Of a stretch of 64,000 nt of DNA, positions 26,459 to 35,340 are shown in pieces. The first letter of the stretch is position 1. Each line of letters opens with the position of its first letter. The notes under the pieces are model-generated. The model was not told the origin of the DNA. It made no database searches and worked only from the letters and a program-made list of their open reading frames with translations. Source of the DNA: an uncultured Roseateles sp. (GTDB lineage: Bacteria > Pseudomonadota > Gammaproteobacteria > Burkholderiales > Burkholderiaceae); assembly GCA_946886855.1 (NCBI GenBank), contig CAMPJJ010000011.1:1-64000 (forward strand), in the 5' to 3' direction. Made by a program: the position numbers and the translations under genes.

Positions 26459-26938
26459 TCAGCCCTTGACCGCCGCCTCGATCTTCGCGACGTCGATCTT
26501 GTGCATCTCCATCATCGCGCTGAACGCGCGCTTGGCCGCGGCGCGATCCGGATGGTTCAGCGCCTCGGTCAGCACGCGTGGCGTGATCTGCCAGGAGATG
26601 CCCCACTTGTCCTTGCACCAGCCGCACGCGCTCTCCTGACCGCCGTTGCCGACGATCGCGTTCCAGAGCCGGTCCGTCTCGGCCTGGTCGTCCGTCGCGA
26701 CCTGGAACGAGAAGGCCTCGCTGTGCTTCATGGCCGGGCCGCCGTTGAGACCGATGCAGGGAATGCCCATCACCGTGAACTCGACGACCAGCACGTCGCC
26801 CTCCACGCCCGAGGGAAAGTCGCCCGGCGCCCGCGCGATGCGGCCCACCCGGCTGTCCGGAAAGGTCTTCTCGTAGAAACGGGCGGCTTCTGCCGCATCG
26901 CGGTCGTACCAGACGCAGATCGTGTTCTTCGCTTGCAT
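26459..26938 (-). CDS. VOC family protein, PhnB/3-demethylubiquinone methyltransferase-like fold
   Basis: A 159-residue protein of the vicinal-oxygen-chelate superfamily, in the subgroup annotated as PhnB-like. Hallmarks are the N-terminal TICVWYDRDAAEAARFYEKTFPDSRV, the middle MGIPCIGLNGGP, FSFQVATDD and the late GWCKDKWGISWQITP. Members bind small molecules, and the exact function is generally unknown; the old methyltransferase label is not reliable. AAGGAG lies eight bases before the chosen ATG, which decides against the ATG 12 codons upstream. Confidence 0.88.
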   Translation of the reverse strand: MQAKNTICVWYDRDAAEAARFYEKTFPDSRVGRIARAPGDFPSGVEGDVLVVEFTVMGIPCIGLNGGPAMKHSEAFSFQVATDDQAETDRLWNAIVGNGGQESACGWCKDKWGISWQITPRVLTEALNHPDRAAAKRAFSAMMEMHKIDVAKIEAAVKG

Positions 26939-27103
26939 GGGGTCTCCTTGGGGTTGGGGGGTCATCGTAGACACGACGAACCGCCCTCGCCCATTTCGAC
27001 AAGGTCCTGCCGATCAGGGACACCCTCCCTGTTCGAGAAAGGAACAACCCACGCGGAGACGCCCAGCGACCGTGCGTCCAAAGGCCGTCTGTCCAGAGGC
27101 CGA

Positions 27104-27802
27104 TCAGATGCCGCCGGCCGACACGATCGGCCCGGTCGGCTTGCCGGTGCGCGAGCCGCCGCTCGGCTCCAGGCTGACCGCGAAAGCCTGGGTGTCGTCG
27201 AGCAGGTTCGCGCGCGTCACCGTGGTCGGCACGTCGCCCGACGCGATCAGGCCCAGCGAGCGCGGCGCGCCCGACTTCGGCACCGCCCAGAGCTCGAGCG
27301 CATGCGACGCGTCGATCGACACCGGCGCCAGGGGCTTCAGGACCAGGGCCCGTCCGTCCGCCGACACGCTGGCCACGAAGCCCGTCTTGACGAGCTCGAC
27401 GCCCTCCGGCGTGCTGCGCAGCACCACCACGACGGGCGCCGCTTCGGGCACGGGCCGGGCGACCATCACCGCCAGCACGACCGACGCCGCGAGGGCCGCC
27501 GCGCTGAGGCCGCGCCAGAAGCGCAGCGGTCCCGGACGGGACGGCGCGACCGGGCGCACCCCGGCGTCCGCAGCGCCGAAGAGTCGGGTCTGGATCGTCG
27601 CCCACACCTGCGGCGGCGGCTCGACCGGCGCCACCTGCCCCGCCAGCAGCTGCAGGCGCGCCGACCAGGCCGCCGTCGCGGCGGCGAGCGCGGGATGGGC
27701 CGGCAACAGGCGCTCGAAGCGGCGGCGCGCGCCGCCTCGCAATGTGCCCAAGGCATAGTCCGCGGCCAGCCGCTCCGCGAGTTCGGGATGTCCGTAGTCC
27801 AT
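27104..27802 (-). CDS. anti-sigma factor, RskA-like
   Basis: Membrane-bound anti-sigma factor that would hold the adjacent ECF sigma factor inactive. The 232-residue product has an N-terminal zinc-less anti-sigma domain (ELAERLAADYALGTLRGGARRRFE...HPALAAATAAWSARL), one membrane helix (about residues 98-116) and a periplasmic RskA domain (VVVLRSTPEG...LELWAVPKSGAPRSLGLI). The ATG shares one base with the sigma stop codon (TGATG), so the two are translationally coupled, as usual for sigma/anti-sigma pairs. RskA-type factors are commonly released by regulated proteolysis; no protease gene lies nearby. Confidence 0.9.
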   Translation of the reverse strand: MDYGHPELAERLAADYALGTLRGGARRRFERLLPAHPALAAATAAWSARLQLLAGQVAPVEPPPQVWATIQTRLFGAADAGVRPVAPSRPGPLRFWRGLSAAALAASVVLAVMVARPVPEAAPVVVVLRSTPEGVELVKTGFVASVSADGRALVLKPLAPVSIDASHALELWAVPKSGAPRSLGLIASGDVPTTVTRANLLDDTQAFAVSLEPSGGSRTGKPTGPIVSAGGI

Positions 27803-28494
27803 CAGAGCACCCTGCCCATCGCGCCCAGCCGCCCGGTCGCCCGGTCCAGGCAGCCGCGCAGGCTCAGCAAACCGCGCCGCACCCAGCTCTTCACCGTGCC
27901 CAGCGGCTGGCTCAGGTGCTCGGCCACCTCGGAGTGCGACAAGCCCTGGTAGTAGGCCAGCGCCAGGCTGCTGCGCTGCTCGCCGCTGAGCTGCGACATG
28001 CAGCGCTCCAGCGCGTGGGCGCGGTTCGCGTCGTCCAGCAGGTCCAGCGGGCTGGGCTGCTCGCTGGGCATGTGGTCGAGCAGGTCGCGCTCGCCCTCGC
28101 CGCCCTCGCCGCCTCCGTCGATCCCGCCGAAACGGCTGATGGTCGCCGGTTGCGCGGCACGGCGCCGCAAGCTGTCGATCGCCCGGTGCCGCGCGATCGT
28201 CGTGAGCCAGGTCAACACCTTGCCGTGCGCGACGTCGAAGCTCGGCGCCTGCCGCCAGACGGTGATGTAGATCTCCTGCAGGACCTCTTCCGCATGGCCG
28301 CGGTCGCGATTGATCCGCAGCACCATGCCGAAAAGCGTCGCGCTGGTGGCCCGGTAGAGCTCATCGAACGCGCCGCGGTCGGACGACGCCACGCGCGCCA
28401 TCAGCGTCGCGAGCCGGTCGTCGCGCTCGGTCGGGGCGGACGGCATTGCCTGGGCCCGCGGATCAGGACCGGAATCGTCGGGAGGGGTCGTCAT
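27802..28494 (-). CDS. ECF sigma factor, SigK-like
   Basis: Alternative sigma factor paired with the RskA-like anti-sigma factor. The 230-residue product has region 2 (DRGAFDELYRATSATLFGMVLRI...EEVLQEIYITVWRQAPSFD, with LTTIARHRAIDSLRRR) and region 4 (LSGEQRSSLALAYYQGLSHSEVAEHLSQPLGTVKSWVRRGLLSLR), joined by an Asp/Glu/Gly-rich linker. A promoter-like element lies just upstream, with its -10 only five bases from the ATG used here; a start at the in-frame ATG at 28446, which gives MPSAPTERDDRLATL, would leave a normal leader. The same element precedes the DUF4331 operon, suggesting autoregulation and control of that operon. Confidence 0.92.
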   Translation of the reverse strand: MTTPPDDSGPDPRAQAMPSAPTERDDRLATLMARVASSDRGAFDELYRATSATLFGMVLRINRDRGHAEEVLQEIYITVWRQAPSFDVAHGKVLTWLTTIARHRAIDSLRRRAAQPATISRFGGIDGGGEGGEGERDLLDHMPSEQPSPLDLLDDANRAHALERCMSQLSGEQRSSLALAYYQGLSHSEVAEHLSQPLGTVKSWVRRGLLSLRGCLDRATGRLGAMGRVL

Positions 28495-28499
28495 GGCCG

Positions 28500-28529
28500 C
28501 TTATACGCACGCGACGTCCATCTGGATCA
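28500..28529 (-). promoter_or_regulatory. predicted ECF-type promoter of the sigma/anti-sigma operon
   Basis: On the minus strand a -35-like TGATCC (28524-28529) is followed after exactly 18 bases by TATAAG (28500-28505). TGATCC with an 18-bp spacer resembles promoters of some ECF factors, such as Rhodobacter RpoE. A matching element lies at 35341-35370 before the DUF4331 operon, with ATCCA at the -35 end and GCGTA(T/A)AAG at the -10 end in common. Confidence 0.5.
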
Positions 28530-28560
28530 AGAAAAGGCATCGGGTTGGGCGGGGACGGCA

Positions 28561-30831
28561 TCAGAAGCTGCGGCGCCAGGTCACGCGCAGCGTGCGCGGC
28601 TCGGCGGGATGCACGTGGCGGTCGGCCACCGCGACCGCCTCGCCGGGCAGCCGGGACTCGTAGAAGTACTCGATGTCGTTGACCCGGCGATCCATCAGGT
28701 TGAAGACGTCCAGCGTCAGCTCCGTCTTCGCCCCGAAGCGGCGGCTCACGCGCAGGTTGGTCGTCAGCGAGGAGCGGGACCGCACGCTGTCGTCCTCGAT
28801 CAGCGGGGCGCTGCCGAGGTAGCGCCACTGCAGGCTCGCGGACCAGGGGCCGAGGTCCCGGACGGTCACGCCGAACGAAGCGACCTTGTCCACCGCGTTG
28901 GGAATGCGCGTCCCGGCGGGATCGGCATCGGAGAAACGCGCCCGCGTCCACGCCAGGTCGGCGTCGATCAGCAGCCACGGCAGCGGCACGTAGCGGTTGT
29001 TCCATTCGACGCCGTGTCGCGCGCTCGGCCGGTTGGCCTCGGTGGCGCCGGCATCGCCGACGTAGACCAGCTCGGAATCGAAGTCCAGCTTCCACAGCGC
29101 CAGCGAGCTCTGCAGCCCCGGCACGATCTCGCTGCGCACGCCCAGTTCATAGCCTTTGGCCTTGACCAGTCCGGGGACCGCGTCCACCGGATCGCCGCTG
29201 CGCGGATCGACGCGGGCGGTCACGCCCCGCGCGTCGTTGCTGTGGAAGCCGCGGCCGGCGTTGAGGAAGAACTCGGTGCGCGACCACGGCCCCAACACCA
29301 GCGACAGCTTGGGCGAGGCCAAGGTCTGACGCGCGGCGCCCGAGTTCATGGCGTTGCTCAGGCTGTCGACGCGGAAACGCGCCTGATCCGCCCGGACGCC
29401 GACGACCGTGCGGGCCCACGGCGTGAGCGCCACGCCGAGCTCGCCGTAGAGGCTCGCCAGCGTCTCGCGCACCCGGTCGTCGCGCGTCGTGCCGATGGTC
29501 GCGCGTGCCTGGGTGTCGAACAGTCCCACCCGGGCGCGGTCCTGGCGCAGCTGCACGCCGATCTCGCCGCGGGCCGGCAGCCCCGCCAGCGTGGTCTCCT
29601 CGGCGTGGCTCGCGCTGAAGCCGTAGATGCGGCGATCGTCGGTCTGCGCGAACTGGTCGCCGGTCTCGGGCCGCTCCATCGCGTAGGTGAAGTTCGAATA
29701 GAGCGACAGGCGATACGCCATCGCGTAGGCGGCGACGCGGGTGGTCCCGCCGTCCGCGTCGCGGGACCACTCGCCGGAGAGGCTGCTGCGGCGCGTGCGG
29801 CCGCCGTCGCTGGGGTCGATCGTGTCGAAGCGCCCGAACGGCCGGCCGTCGAAGGTGCCCGCCTCGATGAGACGCTGAGGCACCTGGTCGGTCGAGGTCC
29901 AGTCGGCGCGGTAGTCCATCAGTCCGACGCGCCAGCGATCGGCGCCCGAGGTGCCCGACAGGCTCAGCACGAGGTTGCGACGGCTCAGGTCCTCCGGCAG
30001 GCGCCAGGGCCCATCGTTGCCCATCGCCTCAACGGCGCCCAGCAGCTGCACGCCCTCGGCGACAGGTGTCGATCCGGCCGCCAGCGCGCGGCGGTAGCGC
30101 CCCTCGCCCAGCGTCAGGCTGACGAAGGGCGCGTCGAGCGCGCGCAGGTAGTCGATGTCCGCCGAGCCCGCCGCCGCGAAGTCGCCGTTGCGGGCGAAGT
30201 ACGGGCCCTTGCGGTAGTCGATGCGCTCCACCAGTTCCGGGATCAGGAAGTTGAGGTCGGCATACCCCTGCCCGTGCGCATGGCTGGGCATGTTGACGGG
30301 AAGCCCCATCACCGTGGTCGCGAAGTCGGTGCCGTGGTCGAGGTTGAAGCCGCGCAGGAAGTACTGGTTCGCCTTGCCGTCGCCGCTGTGCTGCGTGACG
30401 ATCAGGCCGGGCACGAACTCCAGCACTTCGCCGGGGCGCAGCACCGGCCGGCTCTTGAGGAGCGCCGCACGGACCGTCCCCTGCGAGGCCGCGTCGCTGC
30501 TGCCGAGGCCGTTGTCGTAGTGACGGCCGTCGACCTCGACACGTTGCAGCGCGAGCACCTCGGCGGCGGGGGTCGCGGACGCGGCCGCCGCATCGGCGGT
30601 CGGCTCGGCCTTGCGCTCAGCGGTCGGCTCCGCAGCGCGCGCCGTGCTCATCAGGCTCGTCGCCGCAAGTGTCATCGCCGCGAGTGTCATCGCCGCCATG
30701 GCCGTCGCTGTCCGCGCTGCCCTTGCGGCGGTCGCTGCCTGCGCGGCGGTCGCTGCATGAGCGGCGCTCGCTGCTGTCGCGGCCAGCCGGGCCGTCCCTG
30801 CCGTCGTCGTCCCCTTGCGAGTCGTCGTCAT
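28561..30831 (-). CDS. TonB-dependent outer membrane receptor of the DUF4331 operon
   Basis: Outer membrane importer of 756 residues, last gene of the five-gene operon. An Ala/Thr-rich N-terminus with several short repeats precedes a signal-like hydrophobic stretch ending TARAAE. The plug has LALQRVEVDGRHYDN, LEFVPGLIVTQHSG, QYFLRGFNLDHGTD and the His-containing MPSHAHGQGYADLN; the barrel ends RVTWRRSF with a terminal Phe. Its ATG overlaps the HupE-like stop codon (ATGA). The start is set by this overlap; the frame is open further upstream but overlaps the HupE gene. The ligand is unknown; genes around it suggest a metal or small ligand, which is inference. Confidence 0.9.
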   Translation of the reverse strand: MTTTRKGTTTAGTARLAATAASAAHAATAAQAATAARAARTATAMAAMTLAAMTLAATSLMSTARAAEPTAERKAEPTADAAAASATPAAEVLALQRVEVDGRHYDNGLGSSDAASQGTVRAALLKSRPVLRPGEVLEFVPGLIVTQHSGDGKANQYFLRGFNLDHGTDFATTVMGLPVNMPSHAHGQGYADLNFLIPELVERIDYRKGPYFARNGDFAAAGSADIDYLRALDAPFVSLTLGEGRYRRALAAGSTPVAEGVQLLGAVEAMGNDGPWRLPEDLSRRNLVLSLSGTSGADRWRVGLMDYRADWTSTDQVPQRLIEAGTFDGRPFGRFDTIDPSDGGRTRRSSLSGEWSRDADGGTTRVAAYAMAYRLSLYSNFTYAMERPETGDQFAQTDDRRIYGFSASHAEETTLAGLPARGEIGVQLRQDRARVGLFDTQARATIGTTRDDRVRETLASLYGELGVALTPWARTVVGVRADQARFRVDSLSNAMNSGAARQTLASPKLSLVLGPWSRTEFFLNAGRGFHSNDARGVTARVDPRSGDPVDAVPGLVKAKGYELGVRSEIVPGLQSSLALWKLDFDSELVYVGDAGATEANRPSARHGVEWNNRYVPLPWLLIDADLAWTRARFSDADPAGTRIPNAVDKVASFGVTVRDLGPWSASLQWRYLGSAPLIEDDSVRSRSSLTTNLRVSRRFGAKTELTLDVFNLMDRRVNDIEYFYESRLPGEAVAVADRHVHPAEPRTLRVTWRRSF

Positions 30832-32144
30832 CCACCCACTCCCAGAATCTGGACATCGAAGATCCGCTCGGCCAGCCAGAGGATCGCGATCAGCGCCACG
30901 AGGGCGGATCCCGCGCCGAGCACCCAGCGCGGATAACCGCGCCAGCGCCGCAAGGCCCAGGCAAGCGGCACCAGCACGGCCACGATCGCCAGCTGTCCCG
31001 CTTCCACGCCGAGGTTGAACAGCACCAGCGGCGCCGCCAGCTCGGACCGGGCCAGGCCAAGGTCCTTCAGCGCGCTCGCGAAGCCGAAGCCGTGCACCAG
31101 GCCGAAGAGGAAGGTCAGCCGCCAGCGCGTCTCGACCAGCACCGGCCGCAGGTTGTTCATCGCGGCGAGCAGTACGCTCAGCGCGATCAGGCTTTCGACC
31201 CAGCGCGACGGCGGATTGACGACGTCGAAGACCGCGAGCGCCAGGGTGATCGAATGCGCCACGGTGAAGGCGGTGACCACGCCCAGCACGCTCCACAGCG
31301 CCGGCCGCCATGCGGTGGCGGGACGCCACTGTCCGTCCTCGCGGCGGAGCACCGCCGGCAGCAGCAGGACCACGAGGAACAGCACGTGGTCGACGCCGAT
31401 CCAGATGTGATGCACGCCGTCGCGGAAGATGCCGGCCAGGCCGTGCAGCCGGCCGCCGTCGCCGGCCGCGTCCGCGACCGGGCCCGCAGCACCGTCCGCG
31501 CCGGAGGCGGCGCTTCCGGCGTCCGCCGCGGCCGCCGAGCCCGTGGAACCCGGACCGCCTGCGCCCATCGGACCGAGCGCGACCGTCAGTCCCACCGTCC
31601 CCGGCGCGACGACGGCGGTTCTCGCCGCGCCGCCTTGTCGCCAGACCAGCACGCCGCGGTGCGTCGGGTCGGTCGTCGAGAACAGCGCATAGGACAGCGT
31701 GCCGGTGGCCGGCGCCGCCTCACAGGTCCAGGTGCGCACGAGCACCGCATAACGGCCGTCGCTGTGCTGGTCCAGTTGCAAGGGCACGTGCGCCCCGGGC
31801 CGGCAGGCGGCGCCTCGGGCGTCGCGGACCGCCAGCTGCAGGCCGCGGTCGGCGAACGACTCGATGTCCGCCGCGCGGGACCGCACCTCGCCCCAGCGCA
31901 GCAGGCCGTCGTCGTCCGCATCCAGGACCAGGTCGCGGTCCAGGTCCCGCAACGCGATGTCGACGCGCAGCGTCGCGACCGGGCCGTCCACGCGCCACTG
32001 CAGGTAGGCGTCGCTCGCCTTGTGGGCCTCGGCGATCGAGGCACCCAGCAATCCCGCCAACATCCCTGCCAGGATGGCGGTGGCGGCCAGGCCCCGCCGC
32101 AGCGACGCCATCCATCGATCCCCCGTCGTCGGCGCCGGCGTCAT
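30828..32144 (-). CDS. HupE/UreJ-type membrane protein with periplasmic domain
   Basis: Integral membrane protein of 438 residues. A signal peptide ends SIAEA, after which the mature chain begins HKASDAYL, as in many members of this group. A periplasmic domain (about residues 42-200) is followed by a Gly/Ala linker (GSTGSAAAADAGSAASGADG) and a C-terminal HupE/UreJ-like bundle of six to seven helices with His-rich motifs (GVHHIWIGVDHVLFL, VAHSITLAL, GLVHGFGFASAL). HupE/UreJ relatives are nickel or cobalt permeases, and the conserved His residues would suit metal binding, but this subgroup has no proven substrate known to me. Both ends overlap the neighbouring genes by ATGA junctions. Confidence 0.88.
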   Translation of the reverse strand: MTPAPTTGDRWMASLRRGLAATAILAGMLAGLLGASIAEAHKASDAYLQWRVDGPVATLRVDIALRDLDRDLVLDADDDGLLRWGEVRSRAADIESFADRGLQLAVRDARGAACRPGAHVPLQLDQHSDGRYAVLVRTWTCEAAPATGTLSYALFSTTDPTHRGVLVWRQGGAARTAVVAPGTVGLTVALGPMGAGGPGSTGSAAAADAGSAASGADGAAGPVADAAGDGGRLHGLAGIFRDGVHHIWIGVDHVLFLVVLLLPAVLRREDGQWRPATAWRPALWSVLGVVTAFTVAHSITLALAVFDVVNPPSRWVESLIALSVLLAAMNNLRPVLVETRWRLTFLFGLVHGFGFASALKDLGLARSELAAPLVLFNLGVEAGQLAIVAVLVPLAWALRRWRGYPRWVLGAGSALVALIAILWLAERIFDVQILGVGG

Positions 32145-33316
32145 TCGAGCTCCTTGAGACGCAGGTCCTTCATCGATCGCTCGCGGACGAAGGTCCGGAC
32201 CGGTTCGACGGCGTCCGGCTGTTTCGCCGCGCGCGCGGCGCGCAGCAGGAGCACCGCATCCGCCGGCTCACGCTGTTGAGCCCAGTTCATCCTGGCTTCC
32301 TTCAAGGCCGCGGCCGGGTCGCCCCGGACGTCGAGCGCGAAGCGCGCGCGCTCCCGCGCATGGCTGGTGTCGCCGCGCAGCGTCGCGGCATCGAAACGCT
32401 GCTGCATCTCCTTGGCCGCGCCCGCCGCGCCGGGATCCCCCGCCCGCTTCCAGGCGATGGACAGCCGCAGCAACAGCGCGTCGGGGAGTTGATCCACGCC
32501 CGCCGGCTGCCCGGCGCGGACGGCGGCGGCGGCGTCTTTCGGACGGCCGGCGTCCAGCAGCCAGTCGGCGTAGGCCGCGCGGACGTAGAGATCGTCGCCG
32601 AGCTGCAGCGCCCGCTCATAGAGCGGGCCCGCAGTCGCGAGTCCCTGGCGCTCGGCGAGCTCGGCCCGCAGCAGGGCGATCCACGCATGCGGCGCGCCCG
32701 GCGCACCGTCGAGCGCCGCCAGTCGCTGCGTCGCCGCGGCGTCCCGGCCTTGCAGGCTGTCGAGCTCGGCCAGGCACGCGTGACCATGCGAGAGCGACAG
32801 CGGTGGCGACGCCAGCCGCTGGCATCCCGCCCGCGCCTCGTCCCATCGGCCGCGCACCTGCAGGATGCCGGCGCGGGTGAGTTCCGCCTGGGCCTGCAGC
32901 GCGACCGGCAGGCCGCGCTCGCGCAGCAGGCGGTCGAGCTCCTCCAGCGCCGGGTCGAAGTCGTGCCGCGCCTGCAGCACCGTCGCCTTCAGCAGGCGGG
33001 CCGCGGGCGGCGCCTCGGGATCGTTCCACCACGGTTGCAGCCAGGCCTGCGCGGTGCCGAGGTCCCGCGGATCGCCGTAATGCCGACTGCGCTCCACGGC
33101 CTCGCGCGCGGCGCGCAGCGCCAATCCGAGGTCGCGCGGCTGCTGCGCCAGCACCCGCTGCTCGGCGCGCTGGCGCGCACGCTCGCCCGCCGAGCCGGCG
33201 CGCAGCGGCAACCGCTCCACGACCTCGTCGTCCTGACGCGGCGTGAACGGCTCCGCCGACGCCCCGGCGGCGACGGTGGCGAGGCACGCGAGCGCGAGGG
33301 CTCGCGCGGCCTTCAA
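32141..33316 (-). CDS. secreted TPR-like protein of the DUF4331 operon
   Basis: A 391-residue protein with a signal peptide (about 1-21, ending GASA) and an otherwise all-helical, Ala/Arg/Leu-rich sequence. Repeating segments such as ARLLKATVLQARHDFDPALEELDRLLRERG, ELTRAGILQVRGRWDEARAGC and AYADWLLDAGRPKDAAAAVRAG have the spacing of tetratricopeptide repeats. It is therefore probably a periplasmic scaffold for protein-protein contacts. No enzyme motif is seen. It overlaps the lipoprotein gene before it and the HupE-like gene after it, each by an ATGA junction, so its expression is coupled to theirs. Confidence 0.82.
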   Translation of the reverse strand: MKAARALALACLATVAAGASAEPFTPRQDDEVVERLPLRAGSAGERARQRAEQRVLAQQPRDLGLALRAAREAVERSRHYGDPRDLGTAQAWLQPWWNDPEAPPAARLLKATVLQARHDFDPALEELDRLLRERGLPVALQAQAELTRAGILQVRGRWDEARAGCQRLASPPLSLSHGHACLAELDSLQGRDAAATQRLAALDGAPGAPHAWIALLRAELAERQGLATAGPLYERALQLGDDLYVRAAYADWLLDAGRPKDAAAAVRAGQPAGVDQLPDALLLRLSIAWKRAGDPGAAGAAKEMQQRFDAATLRGDTSHARERARFALDVRGDPAAALKEARMNWAQQREPADAVLLLRAARAAKQPDAVEPVRTFVRERSMKDLRLKELE

Positions 33317-33732
33317 GTGACGGGCGCCGGTTCGTCGGTCTCGCTGGCGGGCGGCGTCGTCACGTTGCCGGCCGTCAACGGCTCCGCGGTCTCGCTGCTC
33401 GACTGCGAAGTCGTCAGCGTGAACTGCGTGTAAGCCGTGGACGACCCGAGCGCGCTGTCCGGCACCGAGGCCGGCGTCACGTCGCCGGGACCGCCGCCAC
33501 CGTCGTCGCCGCCGCCCCCGAAGCAGCCGGCCACCATCATGGCGGCGGCGATCGTGGTGAGCGCGAGCGCCGGACGACCGACGCGCAGGGCGCGGGACCG
33601 GGCGCCGCGATCGGCCGTGATGCCGGACGATGCGCCGGTCGATGCGCCGGTGGATGCGCCGGCCGATGCGCCGGTGGATGCGCCGGCCGATGCGTGGTCA
33701 GGCGCGGAGGCCCTCGAAGAGGTGTCACTCAT
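33313..33732 (-). CDS. small Gly-rich putative lipoprotein of the DUF4331 operon
   Basis: A 139-residue protein. The N-terminal 40 residues are an Ala/Ser/Thr/Gly repeat (ASTGASAGASTGASTG) encoded by a 12-bp tandem repeat. Then come basic residues and a hydrophobic stretch ending in a lipobox-like MMVAGC, followed by GGGGDDGGGG and a Ser/Thr-rich tail. The cysteine suggests a lipoprotein, though the region before the hydrophobic segment is long for a signal peptide. The ATG at 33732 is chosen because AGGAG lies just before it; the ATG at 33750 would place that site inside the gene. Function unknown. Confidence 0.7.
   Translation of the reverse strand: MSDTSSRASAPDHASAGASTGASAGASTGASTGASSGITADRGARSRALRVGRPALALTTIAAAMMVAGCFGGGGDDGGGGPGDVTPASVPDSALGSSTAYTQFTLTTSQSSSETAEPLTAGNVTTPPASETDEPAPVT
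33629..33694. repeat. 12-bp tandem repeat in the small lipoprotein gene
   Basis: Five and a half copies of GATGCGCCGGYS lie within the coding region and give the Ala-Gly/Ser-Thr repeats before the lipobox. The unit is a multiple of three, so copy-number changes keep the frame. Confidence 0.85.
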
Positions 33733-33746
33733 GATGGGCTCCTCGC

Positions 33747-35276
33747 TCACTGCGTACCGCCGACGGGCGTGTACAGATACGGGAATCCGGGCAGCAGCGG
33801 CACGACGGCCTGGTCGACCGCGTCATGCAGCTTGAACGCCGTGGCGCCCAGCGGCACCGCGGACGGCTTGCAGGCCGCGCCGAAGCCCAGTGCGTCGGTA
33901 TCGCCGTTGGCCACGCACAGGCCGCCCATCACCGCCACCAGCGAGATGTCGACGACGTCGTCCTTCGGCCGGCGGCCGTTGGGGTAACCCGCGTTGTCGT
34001 TGCCCTTGGCCAGCAGGTTGCCGACGATCCCCAGGCGGTTCTGCTGCGCGAACGGCACGGCCGCGATGGACGTGTTCAGCCGCAGCTCTTCCGACGCGAC
34101 CGGGTTGGCCGGCTGGTTCACGCCCTTGATGCCGGTGAGGAAGGTGGTGACCAGGTCGTTGCGCGGCAGGTTGGTCGGCGCGGAGCCCGGCAGGTTGAGC
34201 ACCGTGGCGAGCAGCGCCGGCAGGGTCGGGTTGGTCACATAGGTGGCGAACTGCGCGTCGTCCTTGGGCTTGGAGGCGTTGAAGCGGTCCTTGTCGGGCA
34301 GGCCGATGACCACCTCGTTGACCAGCGGCATGCCCAGGCGCGAGACCTGGACCCAGGCGCCGCCGGCCTTGTCGGCGGTCTGATGGCCGGCCTTGGGCGC
34401 GGGGTCGATGATGCGGGCCTGGCGCATGCTGGCGGAGGTCCAGCCGCCGATCACCGGCTCGGCGCCGGAGACGAGGCAGCTCTTGTGCACCTCGAGCGCG
34501 AGCGTGGTGACGTTCTTGCCCTCGAGCGTGTTGGGCGCCGCGTTGATCAGGGCCGGATCGGTGATGACGGCGACCGGCGCGTTCACCAGGTCGAAGATCG
34601 TGCCGAGGTTGACCGCGAAGGGGTCCTTGCGCTGGCCCACGAAGACCTTGGCGGGCTGGTTGCAGCCAGGAATGTTGACCGCGTAGACGTGCTTGGCCGC
34701 GTAGGCCGTGTAATCGGCGATCGTCTTCTTGCCGATGTTGTCGACGGGCTTGTCGAAGGACGTGCCGCCGCCGCTGGCATTGGTGATGGCCGAGCGCGTG
34801 CCGGAACGGCGGTCGCCGCGCACGATGTCCACGGTGTAGCTCTCGTTGAGGTTGAGCGACGCGGCCTTCACGTCGGACACGGTGCCGGACTGGATCAGCG
34901 GGATGGGCACGCTCTTGTCGCCGATGGTCAGCGCCGTGCCCTTCAGCGAGTTCTTGAAGCGGAACTGGAAGGTGATGTCTTCCTTGGCGTCGCCGTTGTT
35001 GTCGACGTGGATCTCGTAGAGCGCGTTCGGGTCCAGCGAGAAGTAGTTGGGGCCGCCGTAGGGATCCTGCAGCGGCTGGTAGTTGGCGATCAGGGTCACG
35101 TAGTCGGCGCGACCGGTCTCGTAACTCATGAACATGTAGAAGTCCGTCGCATCCGCCTTGGGGACGGTCGTGATGAACGGCGCCTCCCGGTGGCTGGAGG
35201 CGAAGGCCAGGCCGGCGCAGAGCGCGCTCACGGCGAACAGTCCGGCGCGCAACGGCGTCGAGGGGATCTGGATCAT
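33747..35276 (-). CDS. secreted DUF4331 family protein
   Basis: First gene of the five-gene operon. The 509-residue product has a signal peptide (about 1-26, ending LAFA) and opens its mature part with the DUF4331 signature SSHREAPFITTVPKADATDFYMF. Asp- and Asn-rich loops follow (YEIHVDNNGDAKEDITFQFRF), along with GQRKDPFAVNLGTIFDLVN and LALEVHKSC. The family is of unknown function; a beta-rich secreted fold is likely. GAGGAG precedes the ATG. A promoter-like element matching the one before the ECF sigma gene lies 65 bases upstream. The stop codon is 14 bases from the next start. Confidence 0.9.
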   Translation of the reverse strand: MIQIPSTPLRAGLFAVSALCAGLAFASSHREAPFITTVPKADATDFYMFMSYETGRADYVTLIANYQPLQDPYGGPNYFSLDPNALYEIHVDNNGDAKEDITFQFRFKNSLKGTALTIGDKSVPIPLIQSGTVSDVKAASLNLNESYTVDIVRGDRRSGTRSAITNASGGGTSFDKPVDNIGKKTIADYTAYAAKHVYAVNIPGCNQPAKVFVGQRKDPFAVNLGTIFDLVNAPVAVITDPALINAAPNTLEGKNVTTLALEVHKSCLVSGAEPVIGGWTSASMRQARIIDPAPKAGHQTADKAGGAWVQVSRLGMPLVNEVVIGLPDKDRFNASKPKDDAQFATYVTNPTLPALLATVLNLPGSAPTNLPRNDLVTTFLTGIKGVNQPANPVASEELRLNTSIAAVPFAQQNRLGIVGNLLAKGNDNAGYPNGRRPKDDVVDISLVAVMGGLCVANGDTDALGFGAACKPSAVPLGATAFKLHDAVDQAVVPLLPGFPYLYTPVGGTQ

Positions 35277-35340
35277 GGAATGCTCCTCGTCTTTGAGGGA
35301 ACGATGTGGTGGAGGCGGGCGCGGAGGTGCCGCCCGAGTC

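Noticed and set aside
26459..26938. Naming the PhnB-like VOC protein a ubiquinone methyltransferase
   Set aside because: The old family label is not supported by any SAM-binding motif; the fold is VOC.
27742..30936. 1064-codon plus-strand open frame
   Set aside because: Antisense shadow of the ECF sigma and TonB receptor genes; no recognisable domain.
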